From Rhodoferax sp. (GTDB taxonomy: Bacteria; Pseudomonadota; Gammaproteobacteria; Burkholderiales; Burkholderiaceae_C): a stretch of 64,000 nucleotides of DNA. Below the pieces are notes generated by a model. It made no database searches, was not told the DNA's origin, and saw nothing but the letters and a program-made list of their open reading frames with translations. The position numbers were made by a program, and so were the translations under genes. Below, piece after piece: positions 18,125 through 28,472 of the stretch. The stretch's first letter is position 1. Each line of letters opens with the position of its first letter. The DNA lies in contig JACKLK010000001.1 of the NCBI GenBank assembly GCA_024236015.1, positions 682,001-746,000 of the forward strand, in the 5' to 3' direction.

Positions 18125-19153
18125 ATGAAGTTATCACGTAAGGGTTTTCCCGAGCGCCTTGGGGCCGCTTCGCAGCGCCGGCGGCACGCCATGGCCTGGG
18201 TCGGGTCCACGTTGGCCGCGGCCGCCTTGATGGCCGTGCCCACCGCGGCGTTCGCGGCCTACCCGGACAAGCCCATCCGCCTGGTGGTGCCGTTCCCGCC
18301 GGGTGGTGCGGTCGATTTCTATGCCCGCGTCGTGCAGCCGGCCCTGGGCGAGGTGCTGGGCCAACCGGTCATCATCGAGAACAAGGCCGGTGCCAGCGGC
18401 ATGGTCGGTGCCGCCCTGGTGGCGCAGGCGCCACCCGATGGCTACACGCTACTGCTGGGCAACATCGCGTCGCTGGCGATCAACGTGGGTATCTACGCCA
18501 AGATGCCGTACGACCCGCGCAAGGACCTGACCCACATCGTGCGCACCGTCGACGTCAACTACGTCATGGTGGTGCATCCGTCGGTACCGGCCAGGACCGT
18601 GCCCGAGTTCATCGCGTATGCGAAGGCCAACGCCGGAAAGGTCGCCTACGGCACGGCCGGCAACGGCAGCCTGCCGCACCTGGGCACCGAGTCGTTCAAG
18701 GCCATGACCGGTACCGAGATGACGCATGTACCGTACAAGGGCGGTGGCCCCTTGGTGACCGACCTGCTCGGCGGCCAGATCCAGGTCGCGATCGCGGACC
18801 AGGCCAACCTGATGCCGCATGTGCAGTCAGGCAAGCTGCGTGCGCTGGCCGTGGCCACCGCCAAACGCTCGCCGAATGCCCCCGACCTGCCCACCATCGC
18901 CGAAAGCCTGCCGGGCTTCGAGGCGACGGCGTGGCAAGGGCTGGCGGCACCGGCCGGTCTTGCGCCGGATGTCACGAAGAAGATCAACGAGGCCTTCAAC
19001 AAGGTCATGGCCATGCCGGCCGTGCGCGACAAGCTGATGGCCGCCGGACTCGCGCCCGTGGGCGGAACGCCGGAGCAGTTCAGCCGCTTCATCGACAGCG
19101 AGATCAACAAGTGGACCAAGATCGCCAAGGACGTGGGAGCTACTGCGGACTGA
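18125..19153 (+). CDS. Bug/TctC-family periplasmic solute-binding protein
   Basis: Extracytoplasmic receptor of the tripartite tricarboxylate transporter type, usually binding carboxylic acids. The 342-residue product has a long signal region with an RRR motif and a hydrophobic core ending in AFA-AYPDKPIRLVVPFPPGG. The Bug signature is complete: VVPFPPGG, IENKAGASG, APPDGYTLLLG, THVPYKGGGP. The ATG at 18125 is preceded by AGGA; the open frame continues upstream only antisense to lysR. No membrane components (TctA/TctB) are adjacent, as is common for the many orphan Bug receptors of Alcaligenaceae. Context suggests capture of the acid processed by the neighbouring dehydratase and SDR. Confidence 0.93.
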   Translation: MKLSRKGFPERLGAASQRRRHAMAWVGSTLAAAALMAVPTAAFAAYPDKPIRLVVPFPPGGAVDFYARVVQPALGEVLGQPVIIENKAGASGMVGAALVAQAPPDGYTLLLGNIASLAINVGIYAKMPYDPRKDLTHIVRTVDVNYVMVVHPSVPARTVPEFIAYAKANAGKVAYGTAGNGSLPHLGTESFKAMTGTEMTHVPYKGGGPLVTDLLGGQIQVAIADQANLMPHVQSGKLRALAVATAKRSPNAPDLPTIAESLPGFEATAWQGLAAPAGLAPDVTKKINEAFNKVMAMPAVRDKLMAAGLAPVGGTPEQFSRFIDSEINKWTKIAKDVGATAD

Positions 19154-19254
19154 TGGCTGTCGCCAGGGTCGCGGCGCAACCCGGCGCCGACCATCGGTGA
19201 CATAAACGGTGCCCATTGCCGGACGCGAACTTCACGGAAAGAAAGGACTTGAAC

Positions 19255-20007
19255 ATGTCAGTTGGTCGTTTGAAAGACCGCAATGCCGTCGTGACCGGTG
19301 GCGCGCAAGGCATCGGACTTGCCGTGGCGCAGCGCCTGCTGCAGGAGGGCGCCCGCGTGGCGCTGTGGGACATCGACGCGCCGACCCTGGCGCAGGCGAA
19401 GTCGCAGCTGGGCGCCGATTCGGCAGTGTCGACCCACATGGTCGACATCACCTCGCTGGAGCAGGTCGAGGCGGCCACGGCCGCCAGCGCGCAGGCGCTG
19501 GGTTCGATCGACATCCTGGTGAACAGCGCCGGCATCGCCGGCATGAACGCGCCGGTGGCGACCTATCCGGCCGACGAGTGGCGCAGGGTCATGGACATCA
19601 ACCTGCTGGGCACGTTCCACGTCAATCAGGCGGTCGTCAAGCGCATGATTGCCCAGGACTACGGGCGCATCGTCAACATCGCGTCCATCGCCGGCAAGGA
19701 GGGCAACCCGAATGCGGCGGCCTACAGCGCCTCCAAGGCCGGCGTCATCGCGCTGACCAAGAGCCTGGGCAAGGAGACAGCGAAGCACAACATCGCGGTC
19801 AATGCGATCACGCCGGCAGCGGCGAAGACCAAGATCTTCGACCAGATGCTGCAGGAGCACATCGACTACATGTTGTCGCGTATTCCGCGCGGTCGTTTCG
19901 TGCAGGTCGAGGAGATTGCCGCCATGGTGGCCTGGCTGGTGTCGGAGGAGAATTCCTTCACCACCGGCGCGGTGTTCGACCTCTCCGGCGGCCGGGCGAC
20001 CTACTGA
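19255..20007 (+). CDS. Short-chain dehydrogenase/reductase (SDR), probable sugar-acid catabolism
   Basis: NAD(P)-dependent oxidoreductase of 250 residues with classical SDR features: nucleotide loop TGGAQGIG (14-21), NSAG (90-93), catalytic Ser144 and Tyr157-x3-Lys161 (YSASK), and a C-terminal GxxxDLSGG. The ATG at 19255 has AAAGGA at good spacing; an ATG at 19216 would add 13 residues without a site. Sitting 101 bases after the Bug receptor gene and near the dehydratase, it fits oxidation of a 2-keto-3-deoxy sugar acid. A 3-oxoacyl-ACP reductase annotation, common for such proteins, is less likely in this setting. Confidence 0.88.
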   Translation: MSVGRLKDRNAVVTGGAQGIGLAVAQRLLQEGARVALWDIDAPTLAQAKSQLGADSAVSTHMVDITSLEQVEAATAASAQALGSIDILVNSAGIAGMNAPVATYPADEWRRVMDINLLGTFHVNQAVVKRMIAQDYGRIVNIASIAGKEGNPNAAAYSASKAGVIALTKSLGKETAKHNIAVNAITPAAAKTKIFDQMLQEHIDYMLSRIPRGRFVQVEEIAAMVAWLVSEENSFTTGAVFDLSGGRATY

Positions 20008-20042
20008 TCACGGCCGCCAGCGCGGCGCACGGGCAATTGCTA

Positions 20043-20142
20043 CGGAGCCGTTCGCCTTGGGAGCGGCCCGGCGGCTTACAGATAATCCTCCGCGCTTCGC
20101 GCTGCGGAGCCGTTCGCCTTGGGAGCGGCCCGGCGGCTTACA
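20043..20142. repeat. Two direct copies of a 38-base GC-rich element
   Basis: The sequence beginning CGGAGCCGTTCGCCTTGGGA and ending CGGCTTACA occurs at 20043-20080 and 20105-20142, 62 bases apart, with an AT-richer spacer between. It lies between the convergent SDR and ParA-like genes. The second copy supplies the TAA stop of the ParA-like gene (20138-20140). No other copy was noticed in the window. Confidence 0.75.
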
Positions 20143-20845
20143 ACGGCAGTGCGTCGAGCATGGCGTAGCAGTTCTTCAGCCAGGTCTTGACGCGCTGGCG
20201 TTCGAGCATGCCCAGTGCGTCTTCATCGGTGGATCGGTTGTTGATGGCCGACCAGAAGCTGGCGTTCTGGCGGTCGATCTTGCGCATGCTCGACTCATGG
20301 AGCTGGGGCAGGTTGACGACCCGTGCTCCCAGGGCCAGTGCTTTCTTCAGCGCTGACGATTCCTCGAGCTCGGAGAAGTCCTGGCCGCGGCCTTCGTTCT
20401 TGACCACGATGTAGTTCGGGCCGGCGCCATAGGTGTTGAGCAGGCGGTCGAGCAGGTCGACCGAGTCCTTGCCGGCATCGGCCAGGTGCCAGAAGTTCAC
20501 CGTCACGCCCATCTCGCCCATCAGCGGCAGCAGGTCGGAGTCCTTGATCCAGCGCGACAGGGGCAGGGCGGTCTGCGCCGCCAGGTCGACGATGACGCTG
20601 CCCTGTTGCCCCACGGCCGGCACCTCCTCGAAGCAGCTGGCGATCTTGTCCAGCCCTTCGTAACGGTCGACGATGACCGGCGATGCGTAGTCGGCGTAGA
20701 AGCGGGTGAACGAGGTGTGCGAGCGGTCGGTGTCGAAGCCCGTGAACGGGCGGCCGCGGTCGATGAAATACTGCGCCAGCAGGCGCGACAGCACCGATTT
20801 GCCGACGCCGCCTTTTTCGCCGCCAATGAAATTCAAAGATGCCAT
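20138..20845 (-). CDS. ParA/MinD-family P-loop ATPase, orphan
   Basis: Predicted cytosolic ATPase of 235 residues with a deviant Walker A motif close to the N-terminus (GGEKGGVGKS) and a VIVDLAAQ segment acting as Walker B. It carries no DNA-binding domain and no ParB or mobilisation gene is adjacent, so it is not a plasmid or chromosome partition pair here. Similar stand-alone ParA-like proteins occur in proteobacteria without a firm role. The ATG at 20845 is preceded by AAGGA. It is read in the same direction as argA upstream (89-base gap) and is convergent with the SDR gene. Confidence 0.8.
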   Translation of the reverse strand: MASLNFIGGEKGGVGKSVLSRLLAQYFIDRGRPFTGFDTDRSHTSFTRFYADYASPVIVDRYEGLDKIASCFEEVPAVGQQGSVIVDLAAQTALPLSRWIKDSDLLPLMGEMGVTVNFWHLADAGKDSVDLLDRLLNTYGAGPNYIVVKNEGRGQDFSELEESSALKKALALGARVVNLPQLHESSMRKIDRQNASFWSAINNRSTDEDALGMLERQRVKTWLKNCYAMLDALPL

Positions 20846-20934
20846 GGTCGGGATTCCTTGTAGAAGCGGAGCATGGGCCCGATCCGCGGGCCCGAGCGCA
20901 AAGGATAACCGCTGGCCGCATCCGGCCGTCGCGG

Positions 20935-22284
<1,350 letters not shown>

Positions 22285-22375
22285 CGGCGGTCGGGCCAGG
22301 TCGTGGCAGCGCGGGGATGGCAAAAGTGTAGCAGTCACCCGGCAGCCGTTTGCCGCAAGCCGGGATAATCGCGCC

Positions 22376-25300
22376 ATGCCAGAGCCGGTGATCGAATTTC
22401 CTGAGTCTTTGCCGGTATCGGCGATGCGCGAGCAGATCATGGACGCCATTGCGGCGCACCAGGTCGTCATCGTCTGTGGCGAGACCGGCTCGGGCAAGAC
22501 CACGCAGTTGCCCAAGATGGCCCTGGCCCTGGGGCGCGGCAAACGGGCCGTCGCGGCGCCGGGCCGGGGCAAGCCGGCCTATCCGCCGGGCCAGGGCAAG
22601 CTGATCGGCCATACCCAGCCGCGGCGCATCGCCGCCAGTTCGGTGGCCAAGCGCATCGCGCAGGAGCTGCAGACGCCGCTGGGCGAGGTGGTCGGCTTCA
22701 AGGTGCGGTTCCAGGACCGGCTCTCGCGCGAGGCCTCGGTCAAGCTGATGACCGACGGCATCCTGCTGGCCGAGACGCAGACCGACCCGCTGCTCAAGGC
22801 CTACGACACGCTGATCATCGACGAGGCGCACGAACGCAGCCTGAACATCGACTTCCTGCTCGGCTACCTGCGCCAGATCCTGCCGCGCCGGCCCGACCTG
22901 AAGATCATCGTGACCTCGGCCACCATCGACGCGCAGCGCTTCGCCGACCATTTCGCGTCGCGCAAGGGGCCGGCGCCGGTGATCATGGTCTCGGGCCGGA
23001 TGTTCCCGGTCGAGCAGCGGTACCGGCCGTTCGAGGAGAGCCGCGAACACGACCTGAACGACGCAATCTGCGATGCGGTCGACGAGTTGTGGACCGGCGG
23101 CGGTCCGCGCCAGGACGGCGACATCCTGGTGTTCCTGCCCGGCGAGCGCGAGATTCGCGAGGCCGCCGACGCGCTGCGCAAGCACCTGAGCCATCAGCCG
23201 GCGTTGCGCAACGCCGAGGTGCTGCCGCTGTTCGCGCGGCTGTCGCAGGCCGAGCAGGACCGGGTGTTCGACACCCATGGCCAGCGCCGGGTCGTGCTGG
23301 CGACCAACGTGGCCGAGACCTCGCTCACCGTGCCCGGCATCCGCTATGTCATCGACGTGGGCACGGCGCGGGTCAAGCGCTACAGCTTTCGCAGCAAGGT
23401 GGAGCAGCTGCTGGTCGAGCCGATCAGCCAGGCCGCGGCCAACCAGCGCGCCGGGCGTTGCGGCCGGGTCGCCAACGGCATCTGCATCCGGCTCTACGCG
23501 CAGGACGATTTCGACCAGCGGCCCCGCTTCACCGACCCGGAGATCCTGCGCAGCTCGCTGGCCGGCGTGATCCTGCGCATGAAGTCGCTGCACCTGGGCC
23601 AGGTGGAGGATTTCCCGTTCATCGAGCGGCCGCAGGGGCGGGCCATCGCCGACGGCTACCAGTTGCTGGCCGAGCTCGGCGCCGTGGACGACGCCAACGA
23701 GCTGACCGGCATCGGCAAGGAACTGGCGCGGCTGCCGCTGGACCCGCGCGTCGGGCGCATGATCCTGGAGGCACGCGAGCGCCAGGCGCTGGACGAGGTG
23801 CTGGTCATCGCCAGCGCGCTGAGCGTGCAGGACGTGCGCGACCGGCCGCTCGAGGCGCAGGGCGCGGCCGATGCGGCCCACGTGAAATTCGACGACGAAC
23901 GCAGCGAGTTCACCGGCTACCTCAAGCTGTGGAAGTGGATCACGCACGCGCGCGGCGAGAAAGGCAGCGCCGAGCACCGGCTGTCGAACCGCCAGTACGA
24001 ACAGTTGCTGCGCCAGAACTTCGTCAACGTGCGCCGGGTGCGCGAATGGAAGGACATCCACTCGCAGCTGCACACCGTCGTGGCCGAACACAAGTGGCGC
24101 ATCAACACCGCGCCGGCCAGCTACGAGCAGCTGCATCTGTCGATGTTGTCCGGCTTGCTGGGCAACGTGGGTTGCAAGATCGACGACGACGAGGCCTACC
24201 TGGGCGCGCGCGGCATCAAGTTCTACCGCCATCCGGGCGCGCACCTGAGCAAGAAGCCGGGCCGCTGGATCCTGGCCGCCGAGCTGGTGGAGACGACCCG
24301 GCTGTTCGGCCGCGGCATCGCCGCGATCGAGCCGGCCTGGATCGAACAGGTCGCCGGCCACCTGCTCAAGAAGCAGCTGCTGGACCCGCACTGGGAGAAG
24401 AAGGCGGCGCAGGTCACCGCGCACGAGCGCGCCACCTTGTACGGCATCGTCGTCTACAGCGGGCGCCGGATCGATTTCGGCCGCATCGACCCGCAGGGCG
24501 CGCGCGAGATCTTCATCCGCGAAGCGCTGGTGGCCGGCGAGTGGGATACGAAACTGCCGTTCCTGGCGGCCAACCGCAAGCTGGTCGCCCAGGTGCAGGA
24601 ACTGGAACACAAGTCGCGCCGCCAGGACGTGCTGGTCGACGACGAGCTGATCTACGCGTTCTACGACCAGCAGCTGCCGGCCGACGTGTGCAGCGGCTAC
24701 GCGCTCGAGCGCTGGTACCGGGAGGCCGTGCGGCAACGCCCCGGCCTGCTGCTGCTCACCCGCGAGGAGCTGATGCGCCACGAGGCGGCCGGCATCACGA
24801 CCAGCGCGTTCCCGCGTACCGTGCGCCTGGGCGGCATCGATTGCCGGGCCGACTACCTGCACGAGCCCGGCGACGCGCGTGACGGCCTGACGGTGACGAT
24901 ACCGCTGTTCGTGCTCAACCAGGTCAACGAGGAGCGCTGCGAGTGGCTGGTGCCGGGCATGCTCAAGGACAAGATCCTGGCCCTGCTCAAGAGCCTGCAC
25001 CAGAAGCCGCGCTCGCGATTCGTGCCGCTGCCCGACAGCGCGGCGCGTATCGCCGAGCAGTTCGCCGCGCCCGAGGTGTTCGGCCACGGCAGCCTGGTCG
25101 ACGCCTTGCTGCGACTCGTGCGCGAGCGCACCTCGCTCGACGTCAAGCGCACCGACTTTAAGCTCGATACGCTGAGCCCGCACCATTTCATGCATTTCCG
25201 GGTGGTCGACGACAACGGCCGGCAACTGGCCACCGGCCGCAACCTGGCGGCGATCAAGTCTGAACTCGGGGGCCAGGCGCGCGGCGCGTTCCAGGCGCTG

Positions 25301-26278
25301 GCCGGCCTGAAGGTCGCCGCGCAACCGGCCGCCGCGTCGGTGTCGGCGCCAGCGGCAGCCCCGCAGGCGCGGAGCGCCGGCAACGCCGCCGGCGCCCCGG
25401 CCAAGGCGGCGGCAGAGCTGCCCAGCGCCGCGCAGCGGCATGTGGCCTGGACCTTCGGCGAACTGCCCGAGTTGCTGGAGATCCGGCAAAAGGGCCAGGT
25501 GCTGGTCGGTTTCCCGGCGCTGATCGACGGTGGCGACGCGGTGACGATGGAGGTGTTCGACGAGCCCGACGTGGCGGCGGCGAAACACCGCGCCGGCCTG
25601 CGCCGCCTGTTTGCGCTGCAGTTGCGCGACGCGATCAAGTACCTCGAGAAGAACATCCCGGATCTGCAGAAGATGGGCGCGGCCTACATGCCGCTGGGCA
25701 CGCTGGAGGAATTGCGCGGCCAGATCATCGACGTGGCGCTCGAACGCGCGTTCCTGATGGAACCCCTGCCGACCGACGCCGAGGCCTTCAAGCGCCGGCT
25801 CGACGAGGGGCGAGGGCGACTGACCCTGATCGCCAACGAGGTCGCCCGGCTGGCCGCGACGATCCTGGTCGAGTTTGCCGCCGCCAGCCGCAAGATCAAG
25901 GACAACCGGCAGTCGGTGGACGCCGCAGCCGACGCCACCCAGCAGTTGCAGCGCCTGGTGCCCAAGGATTTCCTGGCGCGCACCCCCTGGGTGCAACTGC
26001 AGCATGTGGCGCGGTATCTCAAGGCCATCGTGTTGCGATTCGACAAGCTGCGCGCCGACCCGGCGCGCGACCAGTCCCGGCTGGCCGAGTTGCGTCCCCA
26101 GGAAACCCGCTTCTGGCGCCTGGTGGCCGAACGCAAGGGGGTCACCGATGCGCGGCTGCAGGAACTGCGCTGGATGCTCGAGGAATTGCGCGTGAGCTTT
26201 TTTGCGCAGGAGTTGCGCACCCCGTACCCGATCAGCGTCAAGCGCCTGGACAAGGCCTGGGCGCAGGTCAACAGCTGA
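22376..26278 (+). CDS. hrpA: ATP-dependent RNA helicase HrpA (DEAH box)
   Basis: Large cytosolic DEAH-box helicase (1300 residues, normal for the family) implicated in mRNA processing and ribosome rescue in E. coli. Motifs appear in order: Walker A GETGSGKTT, TQPRRIAA, DEAH (IIDEAHERS), SATID, then motif VI NQRAGRCGR, followed by the winged-helix/ratchet, OB and DUF3418 C-terminal regions. A 30-40 residue Ala/Pro-rich stretch at about 975-1020 separates the C-terminal domain and looks like a flexible linker. The EamA gene starts two bases after its stop, so the two are probably cotranscribed. Confidence 0.95.
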   Translation: MPEPVIEFPESLPVSAMREQIMDAIAAHQVVIVCGETGSGKTTQLPKMALALGRGKRAVAAPGRGKPAYPPGQGKLIGHTQPRRIAASSVAKRIAQELQTPLGEVVGFKVRFQDRLSREASVKLMTDGILLAETQTDPLLKAYDTLIIDEAHERSLNIDFLLGYLRQILPRRPDLKIIVTSATIDAQRFADHFASRKGPAPVIMVSGRMFPVEQRYRPFEESREHDLNDAICDAVDELWTGGGPRQDGDILVFLPGEREIREAADALRKHLSHQPALRNAEVLPLFARLSQAEQDRVFDTHGQRRVVLATNVAETSLTVPGIRYVIDVGTARVKRYSFRSKVEQLLVEPISQAAANQRAGRCGRVANGICIRLYAQDDFDQRPRFTDPEILRSSLAGVILRMKSLHLGQVEDFPFIERPQGRAIADGYQLLAELGAVDDANELTGIGKELARLPLDPRVGRMILEARERQALDEVLVIASALSVQDVRDRPLEAQGAADAAHVKFDDERSEFTGYLKLWKWITHARGEKGSAEHRLSNRQYEQLLRQNFVNVRRVREWKDIHSQLHTVVAEHKWRINTAPASYEQLHLSMLSGLLGNVGCKIDDDEAYLGARGIKFYRHPGAHLSKKPGRWILAAELVETTRLFGRGIAAIEPAWIEQVAGHLLKKQLLDPHWEKKAAQVTAHERATLYGIVVYSGRRIDFGRIDPQGAREIFIREALVAGEWDTKLPFLAANRKLVAQVQELEHKSRRQDVLVDDELIYAFYDQQLPADVCSGYALERWYREAVRQRPGLLLLTREELMRHEAAGITTSAFPRTVRLGGIDCRADYLHEPGDARDGLTVTIPLFVLNQVNEERCEWLVPGMLKDKILALLKSLHQKPRSRFVPLPDSAARIAEQFAAPEVFGHGSLVDALLRLVRERTSLDVKRTDFKLDTLSPHHFMHFRVVDDNGRQLATGRNLAAIKSELGGQARGAFQALAGLKVAAQPAAASVSAPAAAPQARSAGNAAGAPAKAAAELPSAAQRHVAWTFGELPELLEIRQKGQVLVGFPALIDGGDAVTMEVFDEPDVAAAKHRAGLRRLFALQLRDAIKYLEKNIPDLQKMGAAYMPLGTLEELRGQIIDVALERAFLMEPLPTDAEAFKRRLDEGRGRLTLIANEVARLAATILVEFAAASRKIKDNRQSVDAAADATQQLQRLVPKDFLARTPWVQLQHVARYLKAIVLRFDKLRADPARDQSRLAELRPQETRFWRLVAERKGVTDARLQELRWMLEELRVSFFAQELRTPYPISVKRLDKAWAQVNS

Positions 26279-26280
26279 CC

Positions 26281-27216
26281 ATGTCGCGTCGCCGGACCCT
26301 GGTGCAAGCCCCCTGGCTGCGGCAACTGGTGCTGCAGGCTCGCCGTGTCGAGCGGCTCGATCCGAACGTGCGCGGCCTGTTGTGGATTGCGTTGTCGGGC
26401 CTGGTCTTCGTGCTGCTCAATGCGGTGCTGCGCAGCATGAGCCAGCAGCTGCACCCGATGCAGGCGCAGTTCCTGCGTTACCTGGGGGCGGTCGTCGTGA
26501 TGCTGCCGCTGGTACTGCGCATCGGCCTGCGGGCCTGCTGGCCGCGCCGCCTGGGCGGCCAGTTCTGGCGCGGCGCCCTGCACACGATGGGCTTGTTGTT
26601 GTGGTTCACCGCGTTGCCGCATATTCCGCTGGCCGACACGACGGCGATCGGTTTCATCCAGCCGATGTTCATCATGCTCGGCGCCTGGTTCTTCCTGCGC
26701 GAGGTCATGCGCTGGGAGCGCTGGGTTGCCGCACTGGTCGGGTTCGGCGGGGTCATGGTGGTGGTCGGCCCGCAGCTCTCGGGCGACACCGGCTGGTACC
26801 ACCTGCTGATGCTGGCCTCCAGTCCGGTGTTCGCCGCTTCGTTCCTGATGACCAAGACCTTGACGCGTTACGAGAGCATCAGCGTGATCGTGTTGTGGCA
26901 GGCCGTGACGGTGATGCTGTTCAGCGTGCCGCTGGCGGCCTGGTACTGGCAACCGCCCGGGCCGGGCATGTGGTTGCTGGTGGCCGCATCGGGCGTGCTC
27001 GGCGTGGCCGGGCATTATTGCCAGACCCGTGGCCTGGCGATCGCCGAGGCTTCGCCCACGCAGTCGATCAAGTTCCTGGACCTGGTCTGGGCGGCCCTGC
27101 TCGGCTGGTTGTGGTTCGGCGACCTGCCCACGCGCACGACGCTGATCGGCGGCGCCATCATCAGCGCATCGACGATCTGGATCGCGCAGCGCGAGTCTCG
27201 CCGGCGCCCGATCTGA
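26281..27216 (+). CDS. EamA/DMT-superfamily membrane transporter
   Basis: Ten-helix drug/metabolite-type inner-membrane transporter of 311 residues made of two EamA repeats (about 45-175 and 185-305). Related proteins export amino acids, purines or other small metabolites; the substrate cannot be read from sequence. The N-terminus is a basic cytosolic stretch (MSRRRTLVQ) before the first helix. It begins two bases after the hrpA stop and is convergent with the aminotransferase gene, with a small hairpin between them. Confidence 0.88.
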   Translation: MSRRRTLVQAPWLRQLVLQARRVERLDPNVRGLLWIALSGLVFVLLNAVLRSMSQQLHPMQAQFLRYLGAVVVMLPLVLRIGLRACWPRRLGGQFWRGALHTMGLLLWFTALPHIPLADTTAIGFIQPMFIMLGAWFFLREVMRWERWVAALVGFGGVMVVVGPQLSGDTGWYHLLMLASSPVFAASFLMTKTLTRYESISVIVLWQAVTVMLFSVPLAAWYWQPPGPGMWLLVAASGVLGVAGHYCQTRGLAIAEASPTQSIKFLDLVWAALLGWLWFGDLPTRTTLIGGAIISASTIWIAQRESRRRPI

Positions 27217-27226
27217 GCAGCACAGG

Positions 27227-27244
27227 GCCGGCGTGCCGGCTTTT
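27227..27244 (+). terminator. Candidate intrinsic terminator between convergent genes
   Basis: GCCGGC-GT-GCCGGC at 27227-27240 followed by TTTT lies ten bases after the EamA stop. The loop is short, so the effective stem is about five pairs; the T-run is on the + strand. Confidence 0.5.
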
Positions 27245-27246
27245 CG

Positions 27247-28437
27247 CTACAGGCGGGCCAGGCGCTCGAGCGCGGCGTGCAGTGTCTCGTCCTTCTTGGC
27301 GAAGCAGAACCGCACGACATGCTGGTCGAAACCGTTGCCGTAGAAGGCCGACAGCGGGATCGCCGCCACGCCGATCTCGCTGGTCAGCCATTGGCAGAAC
27401 TCGCCGTCGGGCAGGGTGCGCTCCGGCACCGCCAGGCCCGTGATGTCGACGCACTGGAAATAACTGCCTTCGCTGGGCAGCAGGCGAAAACGGGTCTGGG
27501 CCAGGCCGGCGCGAAACAGGTCGCGCTTGCGCTGGTAGAAGGCCGGCAGTTCCAGGTAATGGCGCGGTTCGGCCATGTAGCGGGCCAGGCCGTATTGCAT
27601 CGGCGTGTTGACCGTGAACACGTTGAACTGGTGCACCTTGCGGAATTCCGCCATCAGGCTGGCCGGCGCGGCCACGAAGCCGATCTTCCAGCCGGTGACA
27701 TGGTAGGTCTTGCCGAAGCTCGAGACGATGAAGGCGCGGGCGGCCAGGTCGGGGAAACGGGCCGCGCCCTCGTGCTCGCGGCCGTCGAACACCATGTGTT
27801 CGTAGACCTCGTCGCTGATCAGCAGGATGTCGGTCGGGGCCAGCAGTTCCTGCAGCCGCAGCATGTCCTCGCGGCTCCAGATGCTCGCGCTGGGGTTGTG
27901 CGGGCTGTTGATGATGATGGCACGGGTGCGCGGGCCGATGGCGGCGGCGATCGCGTCGAAGTCGGGCCGGAAGCTGCCCGGCGTCAAGGGCACGCGCACC
28001 GCCACGCCGCCGGCCAGTTCGATGTTGGGCACGTAGCTGTCGTAACACGGATCGAGCACAATCACCTCGTCGCCCGCGCCGACGATGGCCAGCACGGCGG
28101 TCAGGATGGCCTGCGTCGCGCCGGCGGTGACCGTGATCTCGCTGTTGGCGTCGTAGTCGCGCCCGCCATGCGGGCCGTGCCAGCTGCGCAGCTTGTCGGC
28201 GATCGCCGTGCGCAGTTCGGGCACGCCGGTCATCGGCGGGTACTGGTTGTATCCGCTTTCCATGGCCTGGGTCACGGCGCCGACCAGCGCCGGGTCACAC
28301 GGGAAATCCGGGAATCCCTGGCCCAGGTTGACGGCCTTTTTCTCGGTGGCCAGGCTCGACATGACCGTGAAGATGGTCGTGCCGACCGAGGGCAGCTTGC
28401 TGCTCAATGCGGGGGTGCGGGGGGTGGGGGCGCTCAT
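27247..28437 (-). CDS. PLP-dependent aminotransferase (methionine/kynurenine type, YbdL-like)
   Basis: Cytosolic class I/II fold-type I aminotransferase of 396 residues. Visible features are NLGQGFPDFPCDP near the N-terminus, GATQAIL, NSPHNP, SDEVYEH, the PLP-lysine segment SSFGKTYHVTGWKIG, and RFCFAKKDETL near the end. The FPDF and Lys motifs resemble methionine aminotransferase YbdL, which transaminates methionine and aromatic or other 2-oxo acids. It lies downstream of cysB on the same strand, but three hairpin repeats separate them and may prevent cotranscription. Exact substrate is uncertain. Confidence 0.88.
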   Translation of the reverse strand: MSAPTPRTPALSSKLPSVGTTIFTVMSSLATEKKAVNLGQGFPDFPCDPALVGAVTQAMESGYNQYPPMTGVPELRTAIADKLRSWHGPHGGRDYDANSEITVTAGATQAILTAVLAIVGAGDEVIVLDPCYDSYVPNIELAGGVAVRVPLTPGSFRPDFDAIAAAIGPRTRAIIINSPHNPSASIWSREDMLRLQELLAPTDILLISDEVYEHMVFDGREHEGAARFPDLAARAFIVSSFGKTYHVTGWKIGFVAAPASLMAEFRKVHQFNVFTVNTPMQYGLARYMAEPRHYLELPAFYQRKRDLFRAGLAQTRFRLLPSEGSYFQCVDITGLAVPERTLPDGEFCQWLTSEIGVAAIPLSAFYGNGFDQHVVRFCFAKKDETLHAALERLARL

Positions 28438-28472
28438 GGTACGGGGGTCGGGGGGAGGGGTCAGTTAATGGG

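Noticed and set aside
20138..20845. Partition or mobilisation module
   Set aside because: Only a lone ParA-like ATPase is present; no ParB, centromere repeats, relaxase or plasmid genes are nearby.
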